A stretch of DNA of 64,000 bases from 66-474 sp044464225 (GCA_044464225.1 JBIQLN010000002.1:186001-250000); one strand, 5' to 3'; positions 19,355 to 28,258 are shown, counted from the stretch's first letter. The notes: a model not told the origin generated them from the sequence alone. Program-made: numbers and translations.

Positions 19355-19382
19355 TTGATTTATGGAACGTACGTTCTACAAT
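19355..19382 (+). promoter_or_regulatory. tetR promoter with embedded palindromic operator
   Basis: A -35-like TTGATT (19355-19360) and a -10-like TACAAT (19377-19382) are separated by 16 bases. The spacer holds the perfect 12-bp palindrome GAACGTACGTTC (19365-19376), the type of site bound by TetR-family dimers. A repressor here would block its own promoter. The predicted transcription start falls at about 19389, next to ATG 19390, so the mRNA may be leaderless. Confidence 0.7.
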
Positions 19383-19389
19383 GCCGACC

Positions 19390-20007
19390 ATGGCCGGGGC
19401 AAGAAAACACCAGGTTCAGCGGCAGGTCGGACGCCCGCGCGAATTCGAGATGGACGAGGTACTCGATGCAGCGGTGCAGGTTTTCCGCGAACGCGGCTAC
19501 AACGCGACTTCCATCGCGGATCTGCGCGCCGCCATGGGACTCACGTCGGGAAGCCTCTACAAGGCCTTCGAGGACAAGCGTGCCATCTACATGGCCGCGC
19601 TGGATCGTTATGTCGCATCCCGCAATGAATCCATCACGCGCCGGATGGGCAAGGCCGACACGGGGCGGGAGCAGATACGCGCGGTGCTTCTCAGCTACGC
19701 CGACGTCTCCCATGGCGAAGAAGGCCGACGCGGCTGCATGGTCCTGGGCGGTTTGATGGATGTCGACACCTTCGACGCAGCATTGGCACGACGGATCCAC
19801 GAGGCGCTCGCCCGCGTCGAGCAGCGTTTCCGAAAGTCCATGACCGTGGGAATCCGCGATGGCTCGCTGCCCAGGCATCTCGACGCGCGCGGTTCGGCGC
19901 GTTATCTGCTGTGCGTGGCCGAAGGCCTGCGGGCACTGGGCAAGCACGGTGCGAGCGCGGGCGAGATCGAAGCGGTCGTCGATCAGGCCATGCAGGCCCT
20001 GCGGTAA
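19390..20007 (+). CDS. TetR/AcrR-family transcriptional regulator
   Basis: The protein has 205 residues. The N-terminal helix-turn-helix domain reads RGYNATSIADLRAAMGLTSGSLYKAF, a canonical TetR recognition region, and the C-terminal domain with RRGCMVLGGLMD resembles the TetR_C type that senses small electrophiles or lipophilic compounds. ATG 19390 is preferred over ATG 19381 because the -10 hexamer covers 19377-19382. A perfect palindrome inside the promoter suggests autorepression. The likely target is the hydrolase / MBL-fold / pirin group that starts 275 bp downstream. The ligand is unknown. Confidence 0.88.
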   Translation: MAGARKHQVQRQVGRPREFEMDEVLDAAVQVFRERGYNATSIADLRAAMGLTSGSLYKAFEDKRAIYMAALDRYVASRNESITRRMGKADTGREQIRAVLLSYADVSHGEEGRRGCMVLGGLMDVDTFDAALARRIHEALARVEQRFRKSMTVGIRDGSLPRHLDARGSARYLLCVAEGLRALGKHGASAGEIEAVVDQAMQALR

Positions 20008-20282
20008 TTTTCTTGCCATATTTGGTAACACATGTTTCCTAATACGCGCGGCGAACCATGTCTCCCTCTGCCCATGAGCGGCATGCGGATCGCACTTCAT
20101 CGGGCCCCGCGGTTACGCGGGTATGGCGCGCGTACCGGCGTCCGGATGGCCAGGACGACGCCGCATCCCACCGACCGACAGGGAGGTTCGCTGGCCCCAT
20201 GGCAAAGGGATCGTTGGGGTTGCCGTACCCGCCGCAAAATCGCGGCCACCGTCGGCATGCTTCGTTGCTGGAGGAGTCAATC

Positions 20283-21290
20283 GTGAACACGAATACATCA
20301 AGCGCTGCGCTTGCGGGGGGTGCCTCGCACGATGGCAATCCGCTCGACATGAGCTTCCAGCACCGGCGCGTGGCGATCGATGGCGTCACGCTGCATTACG
20401 TGGAATGCGGCCGCGGCAGGCCCCTGGTGCTGATCCCGGGCTGGCCCCAGAGCTGGTACGCGTGGCGCCATGTCATGCCGGCGCTCGCTGCGATGAATCG
20501 TCGTGTGATAGCGGTGGATCCTCGCGGCCTGGGCGATTCGGACAAACCGGAGGCCGGCTACGACCTGTCGACCGTGGCGCGCGACATGCACCGGTTGGCC
20601 GAACGGCTTGATCTCGTGACGGAGGCACCGCTGGACGTCGCTGCCCACGACATCGGCGCCTGGATCGGCTACGCATGGGCAGCAGAGTGGCCCGCCGACA
20701 TCGGGCGGCTTGCCCTCTACGAGGCCGCGCTCCCCGGCATTACGCCACCGGCAACGCCTGGGCTTCCGACGGAAGCAGCCAATCTTCGAACATGGCACTT
20801 CGGGTTCAATCGCCTCGACCGCCTTCCCGAGTTGCTTGTCCAGGGCCGCGAGCGCCTGTATCTGGATTGGTTGTTCCAGTCCAAGTTGCGGGACAAGTCG
20901 GCCATCACGCCAGCCGACCTGGACGAGTACACGCGCGTATTCAGTGCCCCCGGTGCGGCGCGGGCGGGCTTTGCCTACTACCGGGCCTTGTTCAACGAGG
21001 GCGGGCTGGCGCAGAACCGGGCGCGAGCCAGGCACCGGCTGGCCATCCCGGTCATGGCATGGGGTGCGAGCGACGGCGTGGGAGACATGTTGCTGCGCAG
21101 TGTCGCGGACATCGCCGATAACGTCGCAGGCGGGACGATCGACCTGTGCGGCCACTATGTGCCGGAGGAAGCCCCGGCGACGACGGTCCGACAGCTTGCG
21201 GGCTTCTTTGTCACCGAACCTTCCGGCCGGACGGAGTCTGGCGCGCCGACCCTCGAGGGCCGCAGCAACCGGCCGGCGCGGCGCGGTTGA
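20283..21290 (+). CDS. Alpha/beta hydrolase, epoxide-hydrolase-like
   Basis: The protein has 335 residues. HDIGAWIGYAWA provides the nucleophile-elbow Asp expected for epoxide hydrolases and haloalkane dehalogenases rather than a Ser; the oxyanion segment is PGWPQSWYAW and the catalytic His lies in CGHYVPEEAP near the C-terminus. The start GTG 20283 has GAGGAG 7 bases upstream; the frame runs on to 20058 upstream without family-like sequence. The next gene starts one base after the stop, so the two are co-transcribed. Substrate unknown. An imperfect inverted repeat TTGGtAACacatGTTtCCtAA lies at 20021-20041 in the leader. Confidence 0.88.
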   Translation: MNTNTSSAALAGGASHDGNPLDMSFQHRRVAIDGVTLHYVECGRGRPLVLIPGWPQSWYAWRHVMPALAAMNRRVIAVDPRGLGDSDKPEAGYDLSTVARDMHRLAERLDLVTEAPLDVAAHDIGAWIGYAWAAEWPADIGRLALYEAALPGITPPATPGLPTEAANLRTWHFGFNRLDRLPELLVQGRERLYLDWLFQSKLRDKSAITPADLDEYTRVFSAPGAARAGFAYYRALFNEGGLAQNRARARHRLAIPVMAWGASDGVGDMLLRSVADIADNVAGGTIDLCGHYVPEEAPATTVRQLAGFFVTEPSGRTESGAPTLEGRSNRPARRG

Positions 21291-21291
21291 C

Positions 21292-22188
21292 ATGACGCCG
21301 AAAGCCACTACATCGAGGCACTTGAATCCCGAGGCGCATCCGATGGTATCCACCAGCACCTACACGGTCGGCGACGCGCGGATCACGCGCGTTACCGAAC
21401 ACTCGATCGAAATACCGGCGGCGAAGCTGTTCCCCGATCACCAGGCCGGACTTGCTGCCGCGGGCGTACAGGGCAGCCTTGCCTTGTCGATCCACAGCTG
21501 GATCATACGCATGCCGGGGCGATTGATCGTGATCGACACGGGTATCGGCAATGATCGCGACCGCGATGGCAACCCGCTGTTCGACCACCTGCACACGGAT
21601 TTCGCAGAACGCCTCGTCGCCGCCGGCGTCGAACGCAAGGCGGTCGACACCGTGGTGATGACACACCTGCACAACGACCATGTCGGCTGGAACACCTACC
21701 GTGAAGGCGACCGGTGGCGGCCCATGTTCCCCAACGCGCGCTACGTCTTCTCCGCGCGCGAGCTGGACGATTGGCTGCGCGAACCGAAACGCCGCGTGAT
21801 CCTGGAGGACAGCGTGCTGCCCATCCTGGATGCCGGGCTTGCCGAACCGTACGACCCGGAGCATCCCGTCGACCTCGGTGACGGGCTGGCACAACTTGCC
21901 ACGCCGGGCCATACGCCGGATCACGCTTCCCTCGTGCTCACCTCCGCAGGCCAATATGCGCTGTTTGGCGGCGACGTGATGCACAACCCCTTGCAGGTCG
22001 AACACCCGCAGTGGAATTCCACGTTTTGCGAAGACAAGCCGCGCGCAGCCATCTCGCGCCAGCGCGTCCTCGCCTGGTGCGTCGAGCACGATGCCCTGTA
22101 TTTCAGCACGCATTTTGCGGACACTTCCGCTGGACGCGTGAGCCGCGTGGGCGGGGATCCGCCCCGCTACGCGTGGCATTTCGCCTGA
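21292..22188 (+). CDS. MBL-fold metallohydrolase
   Basis: The protein has 298 residues from ATG 21292, or 281 from ATG 21343, which begins MVSTSTYTVGDAR and fits family starts better; neither has a strong ribosome site. The metal-binding motif THLHNDHVGW (HxHxDH) is near residue 123, followed by TPGHTPDH, GGDVMH and the terminal STHFAD His. The layout is that of the AHL-lactonase/AttM-like MBL branch, so lactone or ester hydrolysis is likely, but the branch is broad. It is translationally close to the hydrolase upstream; pirin follows after 91 bp. Confidence 0.88.
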   Translation: MTPKATTSRHLNPEAHPMVSTSTYTVGDARITRVTEHSIEIPAAKLFPDHQAGLAAAGVQGSLALSIHSWIIRMPGRLIVIDTGIGNDRDRDGNPLFDHLHTDFAERLVAAGVERKAVDTVVMTHLHNDHVGWNTYREGDRWRPMFPNARYVFSARELDDWLREPKRRVILEDSVLPILDAGLAEPYDPEHPVDLGDGLAQLATPGHTPDHASLVLTSAGQYALFGGDVMHNPLQVEHPQWNSTFCEDKPRAAISRQRVLAWCVEHDALYFSTHFADTSAGRVSRVGGDPPRYAWHFA

Positions 22189-22279
22189 CCGCGCCGTGCC
22201 GCCGTGATGTTGCCTGATGCGGCCACCCTGCCGTTGGTGCGATAGTGATCTCCCAAGTCCGCTTCCATGGAGATTCCAC

Positions 22280-23173
22280 ATGATCGAACTGATCATCCCG
22301 CAGCGTCGTCGCGACCTCGGCAGCTTCGAAGTGGGCCGCGTGCTGCCCTTCGGGAAACGCCGGATGGTGGGGCCCTACATCTTCTTCGACCGGATGGGTC
22401 CCAAGGACCTCGCGCCAGGCATGCCCCGCGAGGCGGACGTGCGTCCGCATCCGCATATCGGCCTGTCGACGATCACCTACCTGTACGAAGGCGAGATCAC
22501 GCACCGCGACAGCGTCGGGTCCGAACAGGTCGTGCGCCCCGGCCAGGTCAACTGGATGACGGCAGGCCATGGCATCACCCATTCCGAACGCTTCGAGAAA
22601 CTGCGCGCGCAGGGAGGGCTGCTCGATGGCATCCAGGCCTGGGTGGCGCTGCCCGACGAGCGCGAGGAAATGGATCCGGGTTTCTGGCATTACCCCAGCG
22701 AGGCGCTGCCGGTACTCGATGGGGATGGCATCACCGGACGCCTGATCGCGGGGCGGCTCGCTGGCGTGGCGTCGCCGGTGGAAGTCGATTCACCGCAGTT
22801 CTACGTGCACTGGCAGCTACGCGGGGGTGCGCGTGCTTCGCTGCCGGCGGAGTACAGCGAACGCGCGGTGTATATCGCAAGCGGCGAGGTCGAAGTGGAT
22901 GGCCAGCCGGTGCAGGCCGGGAGCATGGCGGTGCTGGCGGCCGGGAGCGCGACGACGATCGCGGCACTCACCGATGCGGTGGTCATGGCGCTCGGCGGCG
23001 AGCCGGTGGGACCACGCTACATCGACTGGAACTTCGTGTCGTCATCGCAGGAGCGGATCGACCAGGCGCGCGCCGACTGGGCGGCGGGGCGGATGAAGCT
23101 GCCGGATCTCGACCATGACGAGTTCATTCCGCTGCCGCCGAAGCTCGGCGCAGCGCCCGAGCCCATGTCGTGA
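22280..23173 (+). CDS. Pirin family protein
   Basis: A bicupin protein of 297 residues. The pirin metal ligands are all present: His57 and His59 in RPHPHIGL, His101 and Glu103 in GHGITHSE, matching human pirin 56/58/101/103. Bacterial pirins are quercetin 2,3-dioxygenases or act as redox-sensing partners of other proteins. The start ATG 22280 is preceded by GGAG. It is probably the last gene of the TetR-linked group. Activity cannot be decided from sequence. Confidence 0.92.
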   Translation: MIELIIPQRRRDLGSFEVGRVLPFGKRRMVGPYIFFDRMGPKDLAPGMPREADVRPHPHIGLSTITYLYEGEITHRDSVGSEQVVRPGQVNWMTAGHGITHSERFEKLRAQGGLLDGIQAWVALPDEREEMDPGFWHYPSEALPVLDGDGITGRLIAGRLAGVASPVEVDSPQFYVHWQLRGGARASLPAEYSERAVYIASGEVEVDGQPVQAGSMAVLAAGSATTIAALTDAVVMALGGEPVGPRYIDWNFVSSSQERIDQARADWAAGRMKLPDLDHDEFIPLPPKLGAAPEPMS

Positions 23174-23249
23174 AGCCGCGAAAATGCGCTCGCGCGCAGT
23201 GAGGCCGGGGCGCCAGGGATGAGCGGCAGGCGCAACGTGCCACGCCATG

Positions 23250-23283
23250 TTGACAGGGCGGTCACGTCAACCATAGGTTGACG
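23250..23283 (+). promoter_or_regulatory. Candidate promoter and operator of the Rieske operon
   Basis: A consensus -35 TTGACA lies at 23250-23255. At 23265-23283, where a -10 would sit, is a perfect inverted repeat with 8-bp arms, CGTCAACC-ATA-GGTTGACG. Such a site overlapping the promoter suggests a repressor operator. No regulator gene is adjacent, so the binding protein is not known. Confidence 0.6.
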
Positions 23284-23354
23284 ATCGAGGCGCGACGCAA
23301 TGCGGCGACCAGCCCGAACATCCCGCGCGTCGCGCATTCCAGAAGGGGCCAGCC

Positions 23355-24449
23355 ATGCAACATGACGCTCGTGACGACACCCTGGTCGAGGAACTCGACC
23401 GTGCACGCGCGCTGCCGGCCCGTTACTACACCGGCGAGTCGATGCTGGCGATGGAGCAGCGCGCGGTGTTCGCGCGCAGTTGGCAACTGGTGGCCCACCA
23501 GGGGCAGTTGGCCGAGCCGGGCGACCATGCGGTCGAGCGGGTCGCCGGCGTTCCCATCCTGCTGGTGCGCGGGCAGGATGGCGTGCTGCGCGCCTTTCCC
23601 AACGTGTGCCGCCACCGCGCCGGTCCATTGGCACTGTGCGACGGCAAAGGCGCACGCGCGCTGCAATGCAAATACCACGGCTGGACCTACACGCTGGAAG
23701 GCCAGTTGCGCAGCGCGCCGGAAATGCAGGACGCCTGCGACTTCCGGGTCGAGGACATCCGCCTGCCGCCGCTGCGCGTGCAGGAGTGGCGGGGCCTGGT
23801 GTTCGTGGCATTGAGCGATGAGGTGCCGGCGTTCGAGGAGGTCTACGGTGGCATCACCGAACGCATCGCGCCGATCGACCTGTCGGCGATGCGCTACTTC
23901 CGCCGCGACAACTACGACATCGACTGCAACTGGAAGGTCTACGTCGACAACTTCCTCGAGGGCTACCATCTCCCGCACGTGCACCCCGGCCTGTCGCGGG
24001 TGCTCGACTACCGCGCCTACGACACGGAACTGTTCGCGTGGCATTCACTGCAGTCCTCGCCGCTGCGCAACAGCGACGCGATCTACGGCACGGGCCAGGC
24101 GTACTACTACTTCGTCTACCCCAACGTGATGTTCAACATCCTGCCGGGACGCATGCAGACCAACCGCATCCTGCCGCTGGGGCCGGACCGCTGCCGTGTG
24201 GTGTTCGACTACTACTACGCGCAGGACGAAGGCACCCAGGCGCGCATTGCCGCCGACCAGGGCTTCAGCGACGACGTGCAACAGGAGGACATCGCGATCT
24301 GCGAGGCGGTGCAGAAAGGCCTGGCCTCCGGCTGCTATGTCCCCGGCCGGCTGTGCCCGAAGCGCGAAAGCGGCGTCTGGCATTTCCAGAATCTGCTGCG
24401 CGCGGCCTATGCCGGACCCGCCGGAGAGTCCGCGCGAGCGGCACCGTGA
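23355..24449 (+). CDS. Rieske [2Fe-2S] aromatic-ring/N-methyl monooxygenase, oxygenase subunit
   Basis: The protein has 364 residues. The Rieske cluster ligands are Cys85, His87, Cys105 and His108 (CRHRAGPLALC spacing, then CKYHGW). The mononuclear iron site is in NWKVYVDNFLEGYHLPHVH: Asp198 as bridging acid and His205/His210 as ligands. The 364-residue single-subunit form and the context fit the glycine-betaine / stachydrine / choline monooxygenase type more than benzoate-type dioxygenases. The start ATG 23355 has AGAAGGGG upstream. The stop overlaps the GTG of the permease gene (GTGA). No ferredoxin reductase gene is adjacent, so the electron donor must be encoded elsewhere. Confidence 0.9.
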   Translation: MQHDARDDTLVEELDRARALPARYYTGESMLAMEQRAVFARSWQLVAHQGQLAEPGDHAVERVAGVPILLVRGQDGVLRAFPNVCRHRAGPLALCDGKGARALQCKYHGWTYTLEGQLRSAPEMQDACDFRVEDIRLPPLRVQEWRGLVFVALSDEVPAFEEVYGGITERIAPIDLSAMRYFRRDNYDIDCNWKVYVDNFLEGYHLPHVHPGLSRVLDYRAYDTELFAWHSLQSSPLRNSDAIYGTGQAYYYFVYPNVMFNILPGRMQTNRILPLGPDRCRVVFDYYYAQDEGTQARIAADQGFSDDVQQEDIAICEAVQKGLASGCYVPGRLCPKRESGVWHFQNLLRAAYAGPAGESARAAP

Positions 24450-25798
24450 TCGCGACCACGCGCGAGGATCGAACCGGAGCGCGCAAGGAACGCACGATCG
24501 GTTTCTGGACCTGCACCGCGCTGGTGATCGGCAACGTAATCGGCATGGGCATCTTCGTGCTGCCGGCCTCGCTGGCGCCTTATGGCTTCAACGCGCTGAT
24601 CGGCTGGGTCATCGTGCTGGCCGGCTGCCTGGCATTGGCACGGGTGTTCTCGCACCTGGCTCACGCACTGCCCGCCGCGGGTGGCCCCTATGGCTATATC
24701 CGCCAGACGCTCGGCGAACCCCTCGCCTACCTTGCACTGTGGGCCTACTGGGTGTCGATGTGGCTCACCAATGCCGCGCTCGCCACCGGCGTGGTCGGTT
24801 ACATGGCCGTCGTGTTCCCGCCGCTGGGCGCGCTGCCGCCGGCGCCGTTGGCATTGGGCTTGCTGGGGGCGGTCGTGTCGGTCAACCTGCTCGGCGTGCG
24901 CACCGGCGGCGGCGTGCAGATCGTCACCACCGCGCTGAAGCTGCTGCCGATGCTGGCCATCGCCGTGTTCGGCGGCTGGCTGCTGCTGACCACGCCGGCA
25001 AGCTATTCCGCGCATCCGCCGACCACGCCGATCACGCTTGGCTCGGTGACCGCGGCCGCGACCATCGCGCTGTTCGCGATGCTCGGCATCGAATCGGCCA
25101 GCCTGCCGGCGGCCCGCGTGGACGATCCCGCGCGCACCATCCCGCGCGCGACCATGACCGGTACCGTGCTGGCCGCGACCGTCTACATCATCGTCTCCGC
25201 GGTGCCGCTGCTGCTGATCCGGCAGCACGAGCTGGCCCAGGCGAACGCGCCGTTCGCGCTGCTGATGGACCGCTTTGCCGTCGCCGGTTCCGGGCGCTGG
25301 CTGGCACTGTTCGTGGTGATCAGCGGGCTGGGCGCACTGAACGGCTGGACCCTCCTGGCCGGCGAGCTGACCCGCACGATGGCCGAGCGCGGCGTACTGC
25401 CGGCGATGCTCGCACGCAACAACCGCCACGGCGCGCCGACGCTGGCCTTGCTGGTCACCGGCACGCTCGCCGCGGCGATGATCGCGATGAGCTACAGCAA
25501 GTCGCTGGTGGCGGCGTTCACGTTCATCACCCGCGTGGTGACCGCTGCCAACCTGCCGCTGTACCTGTGCTGTTCGCTCGCACTGCTGGTGCTGTGGCGG
25601 CGACGCAGCACGGGCTGCGGCACGCGGCGGGCGCTGCTGGCTGCAAGCACCGGCTTGCTGTTCGTGGTGCTCGCCTTCGTCGGCATCGGCCGCGAGCCGT
25701 TCGTGTACGCGCTGGGGCTGATCGCGGCAGGCCTGCCGCTGTATGCGCTGATGCGTTTGCGGCGCCGTGCCGATCCCGCCGGGATACTGCCGCCATGA
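24446..25798 (+). CDS. APC-family amino acid/amine permease
   Basis: A membrane protein of 450 residues with about 12 hydrophobic segments. The first has the APC signature GNVIGMGIFVLPASLAPYG; PAAGGPYGYIRQTLGEPLAY and a basic RARVxDPARTIPRA-type loop are also typical of arginine/agmatine-type antiporter-family APC proteins. It starts at GTG 24446, inside the stop of the Rieske gene, and its stop overlaps the next ATG. It should import (or exchange) the substrate of the flanking demethylating enzymes; the exact substrate is inference. Confidence 0.88.
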   Translation: MIATTREDRTGARKERTIGFWTCTALVIGNVIGMGIFVLPASLAPYGFNALIGWVIVLAGCLALARVFSHLAHALPAAGGPYGYIRQTLGEPLAYLALWAYWVSMWLTNAALATGVVGYMAVVFPPLGALPPAPLALGLLGAVVSVNLLGVRTGGGVQIVTTALKLLPMLAIAVFGGWLLLTTPASYSAHPPTTPITLGSVTAAATIALFAMLGIESASLPAARVDDPARTIPRATMTGTVLAATVYIIVSAVPLLLIRQHELAQANAPFALLMDRFAVAGSGRWLALFVVISGLGALNGWTLLAGELTRTMAERGVLPAMLARNNRHGAPTLALLVTGTLAAAMIAMSYSKSLVAAFTFITRVVTAANLPLYLCCSLALLVLWRRRSTGCGTRRALLAASTGLLFVVLAFVGIGREPFVYALGLIAAGLPLYALMRLRRRADPAGILPP

Positions 25799-27852
25799 GG
25801 GATCCACGCTACGACATCCTGTTCGAGCCGCTGGAGATCGGCCCGGTCACCGCGAAGAACCGCTTCTTCCAGGTGCCGCACTGCAACGGCATGGGCCACG
25901 CGATGCCGCTGGCGCACGCGGCGATGCGCGAGGTCAAGGCCGAGGGCGGCTGGGCGGTGGTCTCCACCGAGGAATGCGAGATCCACCCCAGCGGCGACCT
26001 CACGCCTTACGTCGAGGCGCGGCTGTGGGACGATCGCGACATTCCGGCGCTGGCACTGATGTGCGACAAGGTGCACGCGTACGGCGCACTGGCTGCGCTG
26101 GAGCTGACCCACAACGGGCCCACCGCGTCGAACCTGTATTCGCGCGAGGTGCTGATCGCGCCGTCGGCGCAGCCGACCAAGTACGGCTATCCGCACCAGG
26201 CGCGCGCGATGACGCTGCACGACATCCGCGCATACCGGCGCTGGCACCGCGAGGCCGCGATCCGCGGCAAGCGCGCCGGCATGGACATCATCTACGTGTA
26301 TGCGGCGCATGACCTCTCGCTGCCGATGCACTTCCTGCAGCGCCGGCGCAACCAGCGCAGCGATGCCTACGGCGGCTCGCTGGAGAATCGCGTGCGCCTG
26401 TTGCGCGAGGTGATCGAGGACACGAAAGACGCCGTGGGCGATACCTGCGCCGTTGCGCTGCGCTTCGCCACCGAGGAGGGGCTCGGCCCCGGCGGCGTGG
26501 AGCTGGCCGAGGCGCGGGACATCGTGGGCATGCTGGCCGAGCTGCCGGACCTGTGGGACGTGAACCTGGCCGCCTGGTACAACGATTCCGTGCCTTCGCG
26601 TTTCGCCGCCGAGGGCGCGCAGGAACGGTTCATCGATTTCGTCAAGAAGACCACCACCAAGCCGGTGGTGGGCGTGGGCCGCTTCACCTCCCCCGACACC
26701 ATGGTGTCGCAACTCGGGCGCGGCGTGCTGGACCTGATCGGCTGCGCGCGCCCGTCGATCGCCGACCCGTTCCTGCCGCGCAAGATCGAGGAAGGCCGCG
26801 TCGACGACATCCGCGAGTGCATCGGCTGCAACATCTGCGTCTCTGGCGACATGACCATTTCGCCTATCCGCTGCACGCAGAACCCGACCATGGGCGAGGA
26901 ATGGCGCAAGCGCTGGCACCCGGAACGCATCACGCAGGTGCGCACACCCGCGCGCGTGCTGGTGGTCGGCGCCGGCCCGGCCGGGCTGGAGGCCGCGCGG
27001 GCATTGGGCCAGCGCGGTTACGACGTCAGCCTCACCGAGGCGCGCAAGGAACCCGGTGGCCGCGTCACCCGCGAGTCACGCCTGCCGGGCCTCGCCGAAT
27101 GGGCGCGCGTGCGCGACTGGCGCGTGGGCCAGATCCGCAAACTGGCGAACGTGGCCGTCTATCTCGACTCGGCGCTGACCGCGCAGGACGTGCTCGACTT
27201 CGGTGCCGAGCACGTGGTGATCGCCACGGGCTGCCATTGGCGCCGCGATGGTTATGGCCGCAGCCACGGCTTCACCATCGCCGGTTTCGCCGACAACGCC
27301 CGCATCTACACACCCGACGACCTGATGGACGGCCGTCTGCCGGAAGGCCGCGTGGTGGTGTTCGACGACGATGGCTTCTACCACGCCAGCGTGGCAGCCG
27401 AACTGCTGCGCATGCACGGCCGCGAAGTCATCCATCTCACGCCCGAGGACAGCCTCGCGCCATGGACGCTGAACACACTGGATTATCGGCACATGCGCAA
27501 GCGCATGACCGAACTCGGCATCGAAGCGCTGGTCTCGCACGACGTCCTCGGCTACGTCGACACCGCGCTCACCATCGAGGACGTGTGGACCCATCGCCAG
27601 CGTGAACTGGCCTGCGACGCCGTGGTCACCGTCACCGCGCGCCTGCCCGACGACGGGCTGTACCAGGAACTGTGCCGCCGTGAGGCGGAGTGGACCGAGG
27701 CCGGCATCCGCACGCTGCGCTGCATCGGCGACGCCGAAGCGCCGGGCCTGATCGCGCACGCGATCTACGCAGGCCACCGCTACGCACGCGACCTGGAGGA
27801 GCCTGTCGCAGACAACGTGCCGTTCAGGCGACACTTCCACACGGCCGGCTGA
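25795..27852 (+). CDS. Trimethylamine-dehydrogenase-like flavin/4Fe-4S oxidoreductase (N-methyl demethylase type)
   Basis: The protein has 685 residues. An N-terminal OYE-type TIM barrel (residues 1-~340) has NRFFQVPHCNGMG, SDAYGGSLENRVR and a phosphate-binding VVGVGRF. The 4Fe-4S motif CIGCNICVSGD...C follows near 26818-26875. The C-terminal half has a dinucleotide-binding domain VLVVGAGPAGLEAARAL. This is the domain order of trimethylamine/dimethylamine dehydrogenase and N-methylproline demethylase. Placed after a Rieske monooxygenase and a permease (both junctions overlap by 4 bp), it probably removes a second methyl group from an N-methylated amine. Substrate not proven. It ends the operon. 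Confidence 0.88.
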   Translation: MRDPRYDILFEPLEIGPVTAKNRFFQVPHCNGMGHAMPLAHAAMREVKAEGGWAVVSTEECEIHPSGDLTPYVEARLWDDRDIPALALMCDKVHAYGALAALELTHNGPTASNLYSREVLIAPSAQPTKYGYPHQARAMTLHDIRAYRRWHREAAIRGKRAGMDIIYVYAAHDLSLPMHFLQRRRNQRSDAYGGSLENRVRLLREVIEDTKDAVGDTCAVALRFATEEGLGPGGVELAEARDIVGMLAELPDLWDVNLAAWYNDSVPSRFAAEGAQERFIDFVKKTTTKPVVGVGRFTSPDTMVSQLGRGVLDLIGCARPSIADPFLPRKIEEGRVDDIRECIGCNICVSGDMTISPIRCTQNPTMGEEWRKRWHPERITQVRTPARVLVVGAGPAGLEAARALGQRGYDVSLTEARKEPGGRVTRESRLPGLAEWARVRDWRVGQIRKLANVAVYLDSALTAQDVLDFGAEHVVIATGCHWRRDGYGRSHGFTIAGFADNARIYTPDDLMDGRLPEGRVVVFDDDGFYHASVAAELLRMHGREVIHLTPEDSLAPWTLNTLDYRHMRKRMTELGIEALVSHDVLGYVDTALTIEDVWTHRQRELACDAVVTVTARLPDDGLYQELCRREAEWTEAGIRTLRCIGDAEAPGLIAHAIYAGHRYARDLEEPVADNVPFRRHFHTAG

Positions 27853-28064
27853 AGATCGGCCCGGACGCCACTCCTGCGGATCGCACCCAACGCACTGCAG
27901 TTACGTCAGCCTTGATGTCGTCAACATCAAAGGTAGTGTTCCAGCGTTCCGCTCCAGTCACCCAGTCGTCCCTTGAAGCAACAGATCACTCTGGGGCCAA
28001 GAACGGACATCAAGACGGACAATTCGGAAAGTTGACTCTGACCGGTGTTTTCCGTGTTTTCACG
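27853..28064. other. Non-coding stretch upstream of the dcp remnant
   Basis: No plausible gene is seen. The sequence is A/T-richer than its surroundings. It contains GGAAAGTTGACTCTGACC at 28029-28046, which resembles, from memory only, sequence often seen beside REP-associated Y1 transposases; no transposase gene is present. Confidence 0.4.
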
Positions 28065-28220
28065 GCGGCCTGACCCGTGCCACGGCGATCGTTTCCGCCA
28101 GATGGTGCTGTCCCCCGGCAACACCGAAGACCTCGCCAAGATGTACGCCGACTGGCGCGGCCGCGCAACCACCATCGACGCGATGAAGAAGGACCGTGGG
28201 CTGGAGCCACCGAAGCAAGA
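28065..28220 (+). pseudogene. Decayed 3' fragment of an M3 peptidase gene (dcp copy)
   Basis: The bases from CACGGCGGCCTGACC onward align almost continuously with 19015-19175 of dcp and then with its 3' untranslated region and terminator. One base is missing in GTGCCACGGC versus GTGCCAACGGC, shifting the frame, and the original stop codon has been lost through a 2-base deletion. The part in frame still reads GDRFRQMVLS and KMYADWRGRA. Upstream of 28065 the similarity ends abruptly. It is a truncated duplicate, not a gene. Confidence 0.85.
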
Positions 28221-28258
28221 GCGGCCCATGGCCGCGACCGGTTCGCCCGGTTGCCGAA

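Noticed and set aside
20021..20041. Imperfect inverted repeat TTGGtAACacatGTTtCCtAA as an operator for the hydrolase group
   Set aside because: It has two interruptions in each arm and no clear promoter around it; noted in the hydrolase entry but too weak to list as a site.
24196..25790. A plus-strand extension of the TMADH-like frame across the permease gene
   Set aside because: The extension is Arg-rich and without family motifs; the ATG at 25795, overlapping the permease stop, begins the conserved barrel.
28029..28046. Possible end of a REP-associated Y1 transposase element
   Set aside because: The resemblance of GGAAAGTTGACTCTGACC to such ends is from memory, and no transposase frame or matching second end was found.
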